From positions 614,168-678,167 of the forward strand of contig KE159605.1 in NCBI GenBank assembly GCA_000403295.2: a stretch of 64,000 nucleotides of DNA. The letters run 5' to 3'. Positions 1 through 9,464 of the stretch are shown here, piece after piece; position 1 is the first letter of the stretch, and each line of letters opens with the position of its first letter. Both the position numbers and the translations under genes were made by a program. The notes beneath the pieces were generated by a model. The model was given only the letters and a program-made list of their open reading frames with translations. It ran no database searches and was not told the origin of the DNA. Origin of the DNA: Lachnospiraceae bacterium M18-1. Its GTDB lineage: Bacteria > Bacillota > Clostridia > Lachnospirales > Lachnospiraceae.

Positions 1-846
1 AAGCGGAGTTTTGTGCATCAAGCACATCTTGAATATCCTTCAACTGCCTTGCATCTGCCGCAAACCCCGGTTCCGTTGTCGTCCGGTTGTTTGCTATCCC
101 CGCAAACGCCGCTTCCCCCAACTGCCGCAGGTTTCCTTCTTCATCAGTCCCGATTATCATTGCCAAAGAATTTATCGTCCCTCTTAATTGCTCAATTTCA
201 TCAAGCGGGGTTGTCTGCTGCCAGCAATCAGGATCCCATTCCCCCTCTGTATCTTGCAGACATTTATACAAATTATTCTCATACAGACAATAGTCACCGA
301 CCTTATACTTTACATTTTCTCTATACGCTCCTGTAGTTCCCATATTCTTTTGGGCTTCCAGCTCTTTTTCAAATGCGATCCGTAATTCTTCAATGTCCTT
401 CTTTGTTGCTGTTACAACGTTCGGGTCAATAATAAGCTGTACCGAATCTGTATTACTTAATGCCACCTCAATAGCCAATTTCAGCTCATGTGCCACGCCA
501 TCAGATACCCTGACCTTTTGTGTATCTGGCGTATTGCATATGGCTATCATTTCGCCTTCTTCATCAAATGCGGCCATTTCACGTACAGTAAAGCCTCCTG
601 CATCTGACGGTATTACAGATTCTATTATCAATAGATTTTCTGATTCTTCACTGATTCTGCAGCTGTTAACTTCCCCTCTCCACAATTCATTTTTTAATGC
701 TGTCATTTCTGCAGTCGGTTTATAATATTCCCCTTCACCATCACCAACTGCAATATGAGTCACATTTACCTTCTTTCCGTCTTTTATTGCTCTAAGCATT
801 TTATTTGTGCCTAAGTCTGTTACAATCGCATAATATTTACTTGCCA
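1..846 (-). CDS. Phage tail fibre / tail-collar protein, N-terminal part
   Basis: An open frame starts at ATG 846 and stays open to the left edge, so 282 codons are visible and the C-terminus is missing. The N-terminus (MASKYYAIVTDLGTNKM) followed by a THIAVGDGEGEYYKPT segment is typical of the N-terminal domain of P2 gpH-like fibres that anchors the fibre to the baseplate. It lies 2 bp downstream of the gpI gene, the normal P2/Mu tail order, which supports the call. The receptor-binding part would lie outside the window. Confidence 0.85.
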
Positions 847-848
847 TG

Positions 849-1625
849 TTATCTACCCTTTCTTACAGTGATTGTATTTTCCATTTTCTGCCCCGCCAGA
901 CAATGCATGATATCGCTTCTGTTATTTTTTATAATGGAATGTAACTTTGGTTTTACTTTCAGGAATCCTCCTTCTGTAAATCCGCATATGATCTTTGTTT
1001 CGCCTGCCGTCTCTACCTTTTCTTTCACATATGCCTTTACTTTGAGCACTGACCCCATTGTTGAATATGCACTGGCTTTCACTATCGCCTTTTCAGAACT
1101 TAATTTATAAATGATCCCATCACAATGCGACCGCAGATTTTTATAAAACTTCATCTTTTCTTCAATCTGCCTGCTTGTGTTTTCTGATAATCCTGTATTT
1201 CCAATATCTACAATAATCCTGAATGTGTAAGGCGCACCGTTATATTCAAACCATTCCTTTACTGTTATACCTTTATAGATCGCCTGCATTGCCGTTTCAA
1301 CTGCGTATTTTGTCCCCATTTTTTTATGAACCTTAACACTGCTTTTTAATATTTCACGCTTTACAGAAATAGGGTACGAATAATCATACCAGTCAACATG
1401 CATATCATATGCCAGAATGTCTATCAATTCTTCCGGTAATTCATCAATCCGTGAATAAATCAGCACCTTGTTAATATTTGCGCTTGCGGTCAGCATTTGC
1501 TCTGTGATTGCTGCGGCAAATGTTTTCATTTTAGGATCGCGCTTTAATGCATCAGGCAAATAATCTGCAAAATTCACGCTGAACATATCTCTTCCTTCGG
1601 AACTATTTTCCTTCGGACTATTCAT
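849..1625 (-). CDS. Phage tail protein I (baseplate wedge)
   Basis: A 258-residue protein resembling P2 gpI, a baseplate wedge component working with gpJ. The segment FADYLPDALKRDP and the later SVKREILKSSVKVHKKMGTK are characteristic of the family. ATG 1625 overlaps the end of gpJ by 8 bp and has GGAGG 8 nt upstream, inside gpJ, indicating translational coupling. Length is usual for Firmicute gpI homologues. Confidence 0.88.
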   Translation of the reverse strand: MNSPKENSSEGRDMFSVNFADYLPDALKRDPKMKTFAAAITEQMLTASANINKVLIYSRIDELPEELIDILAYDMHVDWYDYSYPISVKREILKSSVKVHKKMGTKYAVETAMQAIYKGITVKEWFEYNGAPYTFRIIVDIGNTGLSENTSRQIEEKMKFYKNLRSHCDGIIYKLSSEKAIVKASAYSTMGSVLKVKAYVKEKVETAGETKIICGFTEGGFLKVKPKLHSIIKNNRSDIMHCLAGQKMENTITVRKGR

Positions 1626-2766
1626 TTTCTATGCCTCCATTCATAACTTGCATAGTTTCCCTTATTATGCGTGCAACATGCGTTTCTTCTACCACCTGAA
1701 ACTCCGGCTTTCTTACAATCACACGTTTTACACCTGCATCCATCATCTTCTGTACCAAATACGATGGGTTGATATCCCTTCCTATTTTGCAGGTCTGCCA
1801 TTTTATATAGTTTTCTACTGCCGATCGTGCGTCTCTCTCAATTATACTTGTACTTAACTGACTATTCCGCTCTATATAAAATGTAACATCAACCTCAAAA
1901 GGATCCTCTTCCGGTTCAGATACCTTCACCAAATCAGTCAATGGCCTAACGTCACTTGCTGTCAGTGCTTCTTCTATCTCTTCCAGCACTGCTTTTGTAG
2001 GCATTTCACTATTCTGTAACAATATTCTAACATCTACCTCACCCGGCACCGGACTTGTGGCCACTACATCCGCAACAGCAGCAGAAACAGACTTTGCATG
2101 ATAAATATAACCGTTAACCGGTCCCGCCGTCGAAAAACTCTCCATACTTTCCCGCATACGTTCATAGTATTCCTGGTCCTCTTCTTTCTCCGCTCCTCCT
2201 CCGGTTTTCGTTATATTTTCAATTTTCAGGTAATAATCATATACATCGACAATCTCTTTGATCTGTCCGGCCGCAATCTGATTTCCCACAATACCAGGCG
2301 TTTGACACTGCCCTGTTACGTCTCCATAAGTATTCCCTGCCGTAATTTCCAACTCTTCCATGGTTTCAAACACAATTTCACTGCTGAATGCAATTCTGGT
2401 TCCCCGTGGTATAATGACACTTTGTTCCTGCTCCTCTGATATGTAACAACGGAAAGTTGCCACCGCTGGCGTTGCTGGTAGTCTTTCAATGTCTTTGAAA
2501 AGCTCTGCAAGGCTGTCAAGATATTCGCCGCTTGCATATCTCGGTACATTCTTTTTTGCCGTTTCATCAATCAGAATCCGCTGCTGTACTACAATTGCGG
2601 CACACCACGCAATAAAAAGCCGTTCCGGGGAAGCAGGATAGACTTTGTAATTTTCTCGGTGAAATTGTTCCTTCATCATATATTCATACAAGGCGATCAT
2701 ATTGCTTTCTATGATTTCCGTATCAGTCTCTAAAAATTGAATATCAGGATATTCCCTGTTAATCAT
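1618..2766 (-). CDS. Baseplate J-like protein
   Basis: A 382-residue homologue of P2 gpJ / Mu gp47, which forms the baseplate wedge of contractile tails. Visible family features are the central GTRIAFSSEIVFET region and the C-terminal PSYLVQKMMDAGVKRV region. The start overlaps the gp25-like gene by 8 bp and the end overlaps gpI by 8 bp, so the three wedge genes form one tightly coupled block. Confidence 0.92.
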   Translation of the reverse strand: MINREYPDIQFLETDTEIIESNMIALYEYMMKEQFHRENYKVYPASPERLFIAWCAAIVVQQRILIDETAKKNVPRYASGEYLDSLAELFKDIERLPATPAVATFRCYISEEQEQSVIIPRGTRIAFSSEIVFETMEELEITAGNTYGDVTGQCQTPGIVGNQIAAGQIKEIVDVYDYYLKIENITKTGGGAEKEEDQEYYERMRESMESFSTAGPVNGYIYHAKSVSAAVADVVATSPVPGEVDVRILLQNSEMPTKAVLEEIEEALTASDVRPLTDLVKVSEPEEDPFEVDVTFYIERNSQLSTSIIERDARSAVENYIKWQTCKIGRDINPSYLVQKMMDAGVKRVIVRKPEFQVVEETHVARIIRETMQVMNGGIENE

Positions 2767-3097
2767 CGAATGTTCTCACCCCTTCCAGCTCAATAATTGG
2801 TATCACTTTTCCTGCAATCTTTTCATCATTCGTCATTTCAAAATGTACATTTCCAAGAATCGCTCTAGGCTCATTCTCTTCAATCTGATCATAGATATAA
2901 CCAACAAGTATATTTTCTATAACAGGCAGCGGCCTTCCTAATAGTTTTCCTGGAAGTCCAAGACTACGCATCATAACTGCTGACTGCATGACTGTATCAA
3001 GAATAACTGCTATATTCTGAATGACTTCTTGATATACATTTGCCGGGCACAAATCTATATTTTCAAGCAATTTTCCATCACCTTTTATGATCTCCAT
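2759..3097 (-). CDS. gp25/gpW-like baseplate protein
   Basis: A 112-residue protein in the position of P2 gpW / T4 gp25, the sheath-initiating baseplate component. The length and the central ENILVGYIYDQIEENEPRA segment fit this family. ATG 3097 follows an AAAAAGGTG ribosome binding site. It lies between the gpU-like gene and gpJ. Confidence 0.75.
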   Translation of the reverse strand: MEIIKGDGKLLENIDLCPANVYQEVIQNIAVILDTVMQSAVMMRSLGLPGKLLGRPLPVIENILVGYIYDQIEENEPRAILGNVHFEMTNDEKIAGKVIPIIELEGVRTFDD

Positions 3098-3101
3098 ACC
3101 A

Positions 3102-3503
3102 TCACCTTTTTGGATATTCTTTTAGCGTAACTTTTACTTTTGCGGCCCATAGATTCCCTTTACCGTCAAAACGCTGCAAATCCACTGATCCTTTTTGCGG
3201 AACCCATTTATAACTACCGTATACTTTTCCTCCGATTACCAGTCGTTCTGCCCTTCCTGTCTTCACCATACCGCGCAGTTTGTTAATCTCTGCCATCGGG
3301 TCTACACCAAAGAATACGGAAAAAACCATAGAAAATGATATCTCCTCAATCTCCGGCCCCATATATTCCAGCAGATCCTCCTTTATATGCCTGTCATGAG
3401 TGGTATATTTCGCGGAAAAATCCCAACTCATATCGTCAAAAGTTTTTACTGTATTTGCTGATACCATAAACACAAGTTCTCCAAAGCTCCCGATCTTTGC
3501 CAC
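3102..3503 (-). CDS. Phage tail protein U-like
   Basis: The best start is GTG 3503, which shares its G with the TAG stop of the gpV-like gene; it gives 133 residues beginning VAKIGSFGELVF. The frame is open further upstream to 3590 but that part only overlaps gpV. The body matches the P2 gpU pattern: a GxxLVF-like start, FGVDPMAEINKLRGM in the middle, GGKVYGSYKWV, and a terminal beta strand VKVTLKEY. In P2, gpU acts at the head-proximal end of the tail tube. Confidence 0.75.
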   Translation of the reverse strand: MAKIGSFGELVFMVSANTVKTFDDMSWDFSAKYTTHDRHIKEDLLEYMGPEIEEISFSMVFSVFFGVDPMAEINKLRGMVKTGRAERLVIGGKVYGSYKWVPQKGSVDLQRFDGKGNLWAAKVKVTLKEYPKR

Positions 3504-3817
3504 TATTTCACGCCCCCTAATATATAGCCTTCTCCATCCCCATCTGGTATCATCAGACAAAGTACCATGCTGCCAATCTCTGGAATCCATTGCGTCAGAT
3601 ATGCTTCATGTGTGTGCCCCTGCTCTGTCTTGACCATGCTTCCGCTTTTTTCCGCTTCTGACGGCACGATATATCTATTCCGTATCAGAATAAAAAGGTC
3701 GCCGGAAATAATACCTCCCTTGTCCCCGAATTTTACACGCGCTTTCATGCTTCTGGCATCCACACTCTGTACGATCCCTTTTCTTATTATATTTTTCAGT
3801 TCTGTCATATCCGCCAT
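3503..3817 (-). CDS. Baseplate assembly protein V-like (tail spike hub)
   Basis: A 104-residue protein starting at ATG 3817 with GGAGG upstream. The N-terminal GIVQSVDARSMKARVKF and WIPEIGSMVLCLMIPDGDGE segments fit the OB-fold of gpV-like spike proteins. It is much shorter than P2 gpV and has no C-terminal beta-helix, as in many Gram-positive contractile phages. It is placed directly after gpD. Confidence 0.72.
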   Translation of the reverse strand: MADMTELKNIIRKGIVQSVDARSMKARVKFGDKGGIISGDLFILIRNRYIVPSEAEKSGSMVKTEQGHTHEAYLTQWIPEIGSMVLCLMIPDGDGEGYILGGVK

Positions 3818-3818
3818 A

Positions 3819-5132
3819 TCAATATCCCTCCAATACCTGCTTCAATGACAGATCCACCGTATAACCGTTCAGCAAGGTATGTTTCGCCTGTGTCACTTTA
3901 TATTTTCTGTCAAATTGCTGCCATCCTTTTAACTTTACTGTCACGCCTGCAACCAGTGACACGTCCCCCACTACCGTTAAACTTGCTGTATACTCCTGCG
4001 TATTCTTTTCACGCAGTCGTTTTTTTGCCAGCTGTTGCGCTTCTGCCGTGCTTCTGACTTTTTCGTTAACCTCCAAAGTCTGCCCGGTTCCCGCCTTGCT
4101 GTCCGGCGTGTAGGTATATTCAATGGTCTCCTTGCTGTCCGGATCCGAATACGATACATGACAGCTCGTGTATGCCGTATCTGTCATGCTGGTTCCCATC
4201 TTATATGATATAACGTCACTACTGCCCTTTCTGAAAGTTCTTATTGCTGGCTTTCTGTCATACTCCGCAGCGTCATAAATGACGATCATCATTGTTGTTA
4301 CTTTTAAAGCCATCCCTGCCGCATGGCAAAGTGTTTGCAGGAATTTAATATCGGAAGTCTGTACCTGCTCTTTCCTCTTATATGCGGGGTTTTCCTTCGC
4401 CTCATACATCAATTTCATGCCGTTTTTTCCTGCAATCTCTTCCCCGATACCTTTCAACGTATAGTTTTCCCACGCCTTAGATTTCTTTTCCATCCTCAAT
4501 GTGGATGTATAAGGAATCGATGTTCCTTTAACGGTCACTTTATCCGGCGGCCCTGACATATCTACGCTGTCTATCTCAAATGTTCCGATATCTAACGTCA
4601 CATCTTTTCCGGTGTCGTTCCAATTTTTCTGCACCAGAACCGCTGATACAAGTCTTGGTTTAATAACCATTTCTACAGTCTCTACAGTCTCAGTTTCTTC
4701 CTTTTCTACTGCTGTACTTGTCGCAGTTCCTCCTGTTGTTATTTTAAATACCTGCCCCGGATAGATCAGATTCGGATTCATTATATTATTTTCCTGCGCG
4801 ATCTGCGGATATTTTGTACTGTCTCCCAGGTACTTTGATGCAATCGCCCATAATGTATCTCCCCGCTGGACTACATAATTAACAACGCTTTCTTTTTCAA
4901 CTTTCTTTTCGACCTGCTTCTTGCTCTTTATGATCGTAGGCTTGATCTCAACCCACGTCCCCAACAGATTGTTTTCCCGGTCGTCATACTCAATCTGGAA
5001 ATCATCTGTGCTGTCCTCCTCTTCGTCCGTATATGCGGCACTCAACAAATGACGGTTGATATCTTCTGGCACGTCAACATTTTTAAATGTCAGCCGCAGT
5101 TCTACCCTGCGGGCAAGCCTTTTGTCACTCAT
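3819..5132 (-). CDS. Late control gene D-like tail hub protein with LysM domain
   Basis: A 437-residue protein. The flanking parts (RRVELRLTFKNVDVPEDI at the N-terminus; GWQQFDRKYKVTQAKHTL near the C-terminus) match gpD/gp27-like baseplate hubs. Residues about 85-135 form a LysM motif: YVVQRGDTLWAIASKYLGD, then NPNLIYPGQVFKI. LysM binds peptidoglycan, so the hub may contact the cell wall during injection (inference). It sits between the gpX-like and gpV-like genes. Confidence 0.88.
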   Translation of the reverse strand: MSDKRLARRVELRLTFKNVDVPEDINRHLLSAAYTDEEEDSTDDFQIEYDDRENNLLGTWVEIKPTIIKSKKQVEKKVEKESVVNYVVQRGDTLWAIASKYLGDSTKYPQIAQENNIMNPNLIYPGQVFKITTGGTATSTAVEKEETETVETVEMVIKPRLVSAVLVQKNWNDTGKDVTLDIGTFEIDSVDMSGPPDKVTVKGTSIPYTSTLRMEKKSKAWENYTLKGIGEEIAGKNGMKLMYEAKENPAYKRKEQVQTSDIKFLQTLCHAAGMALKVTTMMIVIYDAAEYDRKPAIRTFRKGSSDVISYKMGTSMTDTAYTSCHVSYSDPDSKETIEYTYTPDSKAGTGQTLEVNEKVRSTAEAQQLAKKRLREKNTQEYTASLTVVGDVSLVAGVTVKLKGWQQFDRKYKVTQAKHTLLNGYTVDLSLKQVLEGY

Positions 5133-5133
5133 G

Positions 5134-5349
5134 CTATATTAAAATCCCCCTTTTCCACGGCGGAAGCTCCATACCGGGTCTGTCTTCCACTGCCGGGATA
5201 GTGAGCACTACCCCGGCAGGAAGCATGAAAAGGCTGGCATATTCAACATTTGCTCTTATCAGCTTATCCGTATATAAGACACTTCCCATCTGTTGATAGG
5301 CTATCTTGTCCCACATATCACCGGATATCGTCGTATAAGTCTTATTCAT
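5134..5349 (-). CDS. Tail protein X-like (LysM-like)
   Basis: The preferred start is ATG 5349, with AAAGGCGG upstream, giving 71 residues; the frame is open to 5370. The pattern YTTISGDMWDKIAYQQMG followed by LPAGVVLTIP is that of P2 gpX, a small LysM-like tail protein. The start overlaps the tape-measure stop codon by 8 bp. Confidence 0.85.
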   Translation of the reverse strand: MNKTYTTISGDMWDKIAYQQMGSVLYTDKLIRANVEYASLFMLPAGVVLTIPAVEDRPGMELPPWKRGILI

Positions 5350-8300
5350 ACCTTGACCGCCTTTCATCATCCTGTTTTTTATCTAACAGGTTTCCCACTT
5401 GCTGCAATAAACGCCTGTTATTCTCCTCCAGCTTTTCCTCTAAATCTTCCGGATTATCACCGTCAATATTTATCACCGGATTGTTATTGATCGTGATATT
5501 CGTACTGCTGCCTGATCCGGTTCCCCTTATTACCTCCGGCGCCCGGACTTCCTGTGCATTATTCGTTGTACTGTATGTATTCAAAACCTGCGGACCGTTC
5601 TGCCGTGTACTCGTGTACGTCACATTTGTTATGCCTGCTGCCTGCACTGCCTCTGTTGACCTTACGGCTGCATTCTGCGCCGACATGATAGCTCTTGTCT
5701 GTGCTGCTGTATACACTACCCGGCCTGGCGCATTGGTTATCAGCTCCGGCCCTTCCTCCCCTGCAATAAAGGTGTCTGGTGTATTCCTTGTACCCTTTGC
5801 AAACGTCGGCAACGTTGGTATATTAATACCCTTCCCACCTACGCCTGGCACCCAGTCCGGAATTTGTATGCTGTTTAATGCAGAAATGGCACTGTTGATA
5901 ATGCCTATGATCCCATTGATCACGCCTGTCGCAATGGCTGTCAGCCCGTCCCATGCGCCCTGGAATACATTTTTCACACCTTCCCATGCCGCGCCCCAGT
6001 TCCCGGTGAAAACGCCTGTAATAAACTGTATCAGCCCGGAAAGTATCTGCTGCGCTGCCTGTACTACTGCGCCGATCGTCTGAAATACCGTACTAAATAC
6101 AAAAAGGATCTGCGGCAATACCGCCTGTACAGTAGCAAGTATTTGTGTAAGTATCGGCTGTATAATGGCCCATATCGTCTGGAATACAGTCTGCACAACC
6201 GGAAGAACGGCAGACAGAACCGTTGTGATTACAGACCCCAGAGTTTGTATTCCCTGAATCAAGAACGGCAGAACCGTTGATACAATAAAATTAAAAACTT
6301 CACTGATAATCGGAAATACATATGTCTGAATAAAGGTTATGATCTCACTGATGATCGGCATAATACCCGCAATAAAACTTCCTATAATCGGAATCATGCT
6401 GCCTATAAAATCCGCAATTGTTGTAATCACCTGCATTATGACTGGCGCTGCAGCCTGTAAACCGCTTATGATTCCCGGTATTACACTTGTTATCAGTACA
6501 TTTAATAATTGTTCTGCAACCGGAACTATATTTGCTGTTACAAAGTTGACAAATTGCCCTGCCGCGCTTACTACTTTCTGAAAGACTCCGGCGAACGTGT
6601 CAAAAACAGCAACACCTTTATCACCGAATATTTCATTGATCTTATCCCGCGCCGCCCCTAAATTTCCGTCAGAAAAGACACTCTTGATTGCTTCCCCAAC
6701 TCTCGTTACTGTGTCAACGATCTTGTCAAAAACTTCAAGCCCTTTTTCTCCAAAAATATTTCCTACGGCTTCCCGGATTTTATCAAGGTTATTCCGCAAT
6801 AATTGAACTGCTGTGATCACAGCTGTGATCACTCCTACAATCGGCAGAAATTTCCCTGCAATACTGCCCAGCGGCCCCAGCCCTGATAGCGCTTTTCCCA
6901 TTATACCGCCAATTCCACTAAGTGGTTTTGCAAGGCCACCTACAATCTTTGAACCAATATCGGAAAAGCCCATTGCTTTAATCTTGAATAACTCAAAAAC
7001 CTTTTGTGCGATTTTTATCCCGCTTGATATTTCAAGAAATCCCAGCTTTGCAGTCAACCCGGCAATTTTCATTCCCGCAAGTGCCGCCGCGACTTTTATT
7101 ACCGTTTGAACCAGTTTCGGGTTTGCCTGTGCAAATTCGGAAACTTTCACGACAACCGCAGCAACCTTATCAGCCATGTTCCCTATGATCGGCAGAAGGT
7201 TTTGCCCGATAACAATCCCCAGATTATCAATGCTGTTTTTCGCCCTTTGCATTTTCGCTTCGGCGGTCTCGTTCATCTTCGCAAAGGCTTCTTCTGTGGC
7301 CCCTACGCTGTCTACCATGCCCCGTACCTTATCGTTGAACCCATCAACTCCGCCTGACAGAAGAGACACGGCAGCTTTTCCGGCTTCCGCAGAGCCAAAC
7401 ATATCATTCAGGCTTTTTCCGCTTTTTTTCGCTTCCTCCTGTAAAATATTTACGGTATCTCCCAGGCTTTTCCCGCTTGACATAAGCTCTTTGAAGCTCT
7501 GTCCTGTTGCCGCACGCAGAGTCTTATCTGCCGTCGTCCCAGATTTTGAAAGCTCATTCAACATACTGTTCATGTATGTTGTCGTTTCTGCAGCCTTAAT
7601 TCCTTTGGCTGTCATGATCGCATATCCGGCACATAGCTGTTCAAGTGCTACGCTATTTGCGTTTGCTGTCGGTATTATTTTACCCATTACGCTTGACAGC
7701 TCACCAACACTCACTTTTCCTTCATTCTGCGTCTGTATCAGCATATCTGACACGTCAGATACTTTCCCGGCCTCCATTCCGTAGGCATTTAGTATTGTTG
7801 TCAGCACATCCAGCGTCTGTGAGCTTTCCGCAAAACCCGCTTTCGCCAGTTTCGTCGAATACGAAACAAAATTAACTGCGTCCCCGGTCTTCTGCCCAGC
7901 AGAAATGGCGTTATACACATCATCTGCGATCTGGCTTGCAGCTATCCCTGTAGTATTTGACAGCTTCATGACCTCACTTGACATTTTCTGGATCGGAACA
8001 GCTTGGTTATCAGCTATCGTTGATACTTTTGCTATTGCTGTTTCGTATTTCTGCGCTGCCTGCACGGGTCCTGCGTATACTGCCGCTGCAACTGCCCCAT
8101 ATGCCCCTATCGTACCCAGAAGCTGTGTCTTCGTAGTTGTGATATTTTGTTTTATTTTCGCCTGTTCTGCATTGATACGGTTTAGGTTTTCCTGTGAACC
8201 CTTAAGACGTTCATATGACTTTTTTAATCTGGCGTTTGATTCTTCCAGGTTATCTGTATTGACTCCAGCTTTTCGCAGTTCATTTCCTAGGCTATTTAAT

Positions 8301-8728
8301 TTTTCTTTTTCTTCATCAATCTTGGCATTGGTCTGTTGTATCTGGCTTTCATTCGCTTTTAACTTTTGAGTGTTCTTTTCGACCTCATTTCTTTCCCGGA
8401 CTAATTGATCTATCAGTTTTCCCGTTGCGTCCCCGTTTTTAGCAATCTCCGCCTGCAGCTGTTCAGCATTGTTTTTATGCGTCTGTATTTTCTGCGATAT
8501 CTTGCCATGCTCTTCCTGCAAGCGGGACAATTTCTCAGTCTGCTTCGCAACCGCATTCGTAGTCTTTGTATACCCATCAATCTGTGATTGTAGGGAATTT
8601 ACGCTTTTTATGCTCTCTTTCAGCTTTTTCTGGGTATTGATCGCACTTTTGAAGGTATTGTTAAAATCCCCTCCCAAGGATGCTTTGAGCTTGAAAAGAA
8701 GTTCAAACGTCTTCTGTGACCCTGCCAA
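5342..8728 (-). CDS. Phage tail tape measure protein (TP901 family)
   Basis: An 1128-residue protein that sets tail length and is ejected with DNA. It starts at TTG 8728 behind a GGGAGGTGGG site. Residues 1-200 are a charged coiled coil, about 225-480 are the TP901 core (KYETAIAKVSTIADNQ, GYAIMTAKGIKAAETT), about 620-900 are strongly hydrophobic, and the C-terminus has the usual IAGEEGPELI motif. At roughly 1130 residues it predicts a tail in the 150-170 nm range if the common 1.5 A per residue rule holds. Confidence 0.97.
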   Translation of the reverse strand: MAGSQKTFELLFKLKASLGGDFNNTFKSAINTQKKLKESIKSVNSLQSQIDGYTKTTNAVAKQTEKLSRLQEEHGKISQKIQTHKNNAEQLQAEIAKNGDATGKLIDQLVRERNEVEKNTQKLKANESQIQQTNAKIDEEKEKLNSLGNELRKAGVNTDNLEESNARLKKSYERLKGSQENLNRINAEQAKIKQNITTTKTQLLGTIGAYGAVAAAVYAGPVQAAQKYETAIAKVSTIADNQAVPIQKMSSEVMKLSNTTGIAASQIADDVYNAISAGQKTGDAVNFVSYSTKLAKAGFAESSQTLDVLTTILNAYGMEAGKVSDVSDMLIQTQNEGKVSVGELSSVMGKIIPTANANSVALEQLCAGYAIMTAKGIKAAETTTYMNSMLNELSKSGTTADKTLRAATGQSFKELMSSGKSLGDTVNILQEEAKKSGKSLNDMFGSAEAGKAAVSLLSGGVDGFNDKVRGMVDSVGATEEAFAKMNETAEAKMQRAKNSIDNLGIVIGQNLLPIIGNMADKVAAVVVKVSEFAQANPKLVQTVIKVAAALAGMKIAGLTAKLGFLEISSGIKIAQKVFELFKIKAMGFSDIGSKIVGGLAKPLSGIGGIMGKALSGLGPLGSIAGKFLPIVGVITAVITAVQLLRNNLDKIREAVGNIFGEKGLEVFDKIVDTVTRVGEAIKSVFSDGNLGAARDKINEIFGDKGVAVFDTFAGVFQKVVSAAGQFVNFVTANIVPVAEQLLNVLITSVIPGIISGLQAAAPVIMQVITTIADFIGSMIPIIGSFIAGIMPIISEIITFIQTYVFPIISEVFNFIVSTVLPFLIQGIQTLGSVITTVLSAVLPVVQTVFQTIWAIIQPILTQILATVQAVLPQILFVFSTVFQTIGAVVQAAQQILSGLIQFITGVFTGNWGAAWEGVKNVFQGAWDGLTAIATGVINGIIGIINSAISALNSIQIPDWVPGVGGKGINIPTLPTFAKGTRNTPDTFIAGEEGPELITNAPGRVVYTAAQTRAIMSAQNAAVRSTEAVQAAGITNVTYTSTRQNGPQVLNTYSTTNNAQEVRAPEVIRGTGSGSSTNITINNNPVINIDGDNPEDLEEKLEENNRRLLQQVGNLLDKKQDDERRSRYE

Positions 8729-8743
8729 AGTTCTCCCACCTCC

Positions 8744-8926
8744 CTACTTCCAACTTTTCAACCGCTTTCTTTCCTCTTCGTCTTCCTTTTCGACTTCATT
8801 CGCGGTCTGGATCCATCGGTAAAGCCTTCTGATAGGAATCCCCGCATAATATGTCGCGGGGGTATGTGAATCCCTTGCCAGCCTGTATATTTGTTTGAAC
8901 AAAAATCTTGCCGGGCTTTTTTTTTT
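8744..8926 (-). CDS. Downstream frame of tail assembly chaperone (putative frameshift product)
   Basis: A 60-codon open frame begins at the chaperone stop codon and ends at TAG 8746-8744, just before the tape-measure ribosome binding site. It lies in the +1 (or -2) frame relative to the chaperone. The translation includes ARFLFKQIYRLARDSHTP and RRLYRWIQTANEVEKEDEEE, a composition like the C-terminal part of tail chaperone fusions. It has no convincing ATG/GTG start; a TTG lies at codon 9. The junction has a run of ten A (minus strand) at 8926-8917. Confidence 0.6.
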   Translation of the reverse strand, partial: KKKSPARFLFKQIYRLARDSHTPATYYAGIPIRRLYRWIQTANEVEKEDEEERKRLKSWK

Positions 8927-9368
8927 AATAGCCCATATTTACTAAAAAATCCCGCGCCTTGTTTTTGATCTTCATATAGTCGTAAACCTTAAGCCGCCTG
9001 ATTTCATCACTGGCCACGCCTGCTGCCCTTGCCGCAAGCATAGACTGGAATGTGCTTGATATTTCCGGTGAAAGTACATATTTATTCTGTACCTGCAATT
9101 CCTCTTCGATTGCTTCTATGTCCTCACCACATAATCTTTCAAAGTAAAACGTTAAAGATTTATATGTCTTTCCTCCAATTATTTCAGGCTTTCTGAAATA
9201 ATGTGTATAATTCCCGCTTTCCTCCTTCGGTTTTTTATCGTTCATATTTACGATTCCCTTTTTCTGTGCTTCTTTCTGCTCTTCCCGCATTTCTTCTTCC
9301 TGCTGCTCTTCTGCGGTCTGTTCTTCCGCTGTCTGCTCTTCCATATTCATGTTTTTCATATCTTCCAT
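8925..9368 (-). CDS. Tail assembly chaperone (gpE / Mu gp41-like)
   Basis: A 147-residue protein starting at ATG 9368 behind AGGAGG. Residues 1-50 are very rich in Glu and Gln; the rest (YFRKPEIIGGKTYKSLTF, then a helical C-terminus) fits the small tail-assembly chaperones that coat the tape measure. The stop TAA is immediately followed by a 10-A tract and an overlapping open frame, the classic location of a programmed frameshift. Confidence 0.8.
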   Translation of the reverse strand: MEDMKNMNMEEQTAEEQTAEEQQEEEMREEQKEAQKKGIVNMNDKKPKEESGNYTHYFRKPEIIGGKTYKSLTFYFERLCGEDIEAIEEELQVQNKYVLSPEISSTFQSMLAARAAGVASDEIRRLKVYDYMKIKNKARDFLVNMGY

Positions 9369-9430
9369 CGCTATTTCCTCCTGATCTTACAGATTCCTGA
9401 TTTTGTCTTACATAAAATTTTGCATACAAA

Positions 9431-9452
9431 GGCCAGCGGTTTCCCGCTGGCC
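9431..9452 (-). terminator. Hairpin between tail tube and chaperone genes
   Basis: A perfect 9-bp stem (GGCCAGCGG / CCGCTGGCC) with a GAAA tetraloop on the minus strand, followed only by TTTGT. It is probably a leaky terminator or RNA-stabilising hairpin that reduces transcription after the abundant sheath and tube genes. Confidence 0.6.
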
Positions 9453-9464
9453 CTATTTCATATT

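Noticed and set aside
5250..8822. Long plus-strand open frames opposite the tape measure gene
   Set aside because: They are shadows of the repetitive, GC-skewed tape-measure coding sequence and have no ribosome binding sites.
9391..9405. TCCTGATTTTGTCTT string shared with 32169-32183
   Set aside because: The second copy is inside the coding sequence of the RHH protein, so the match is probably chance.
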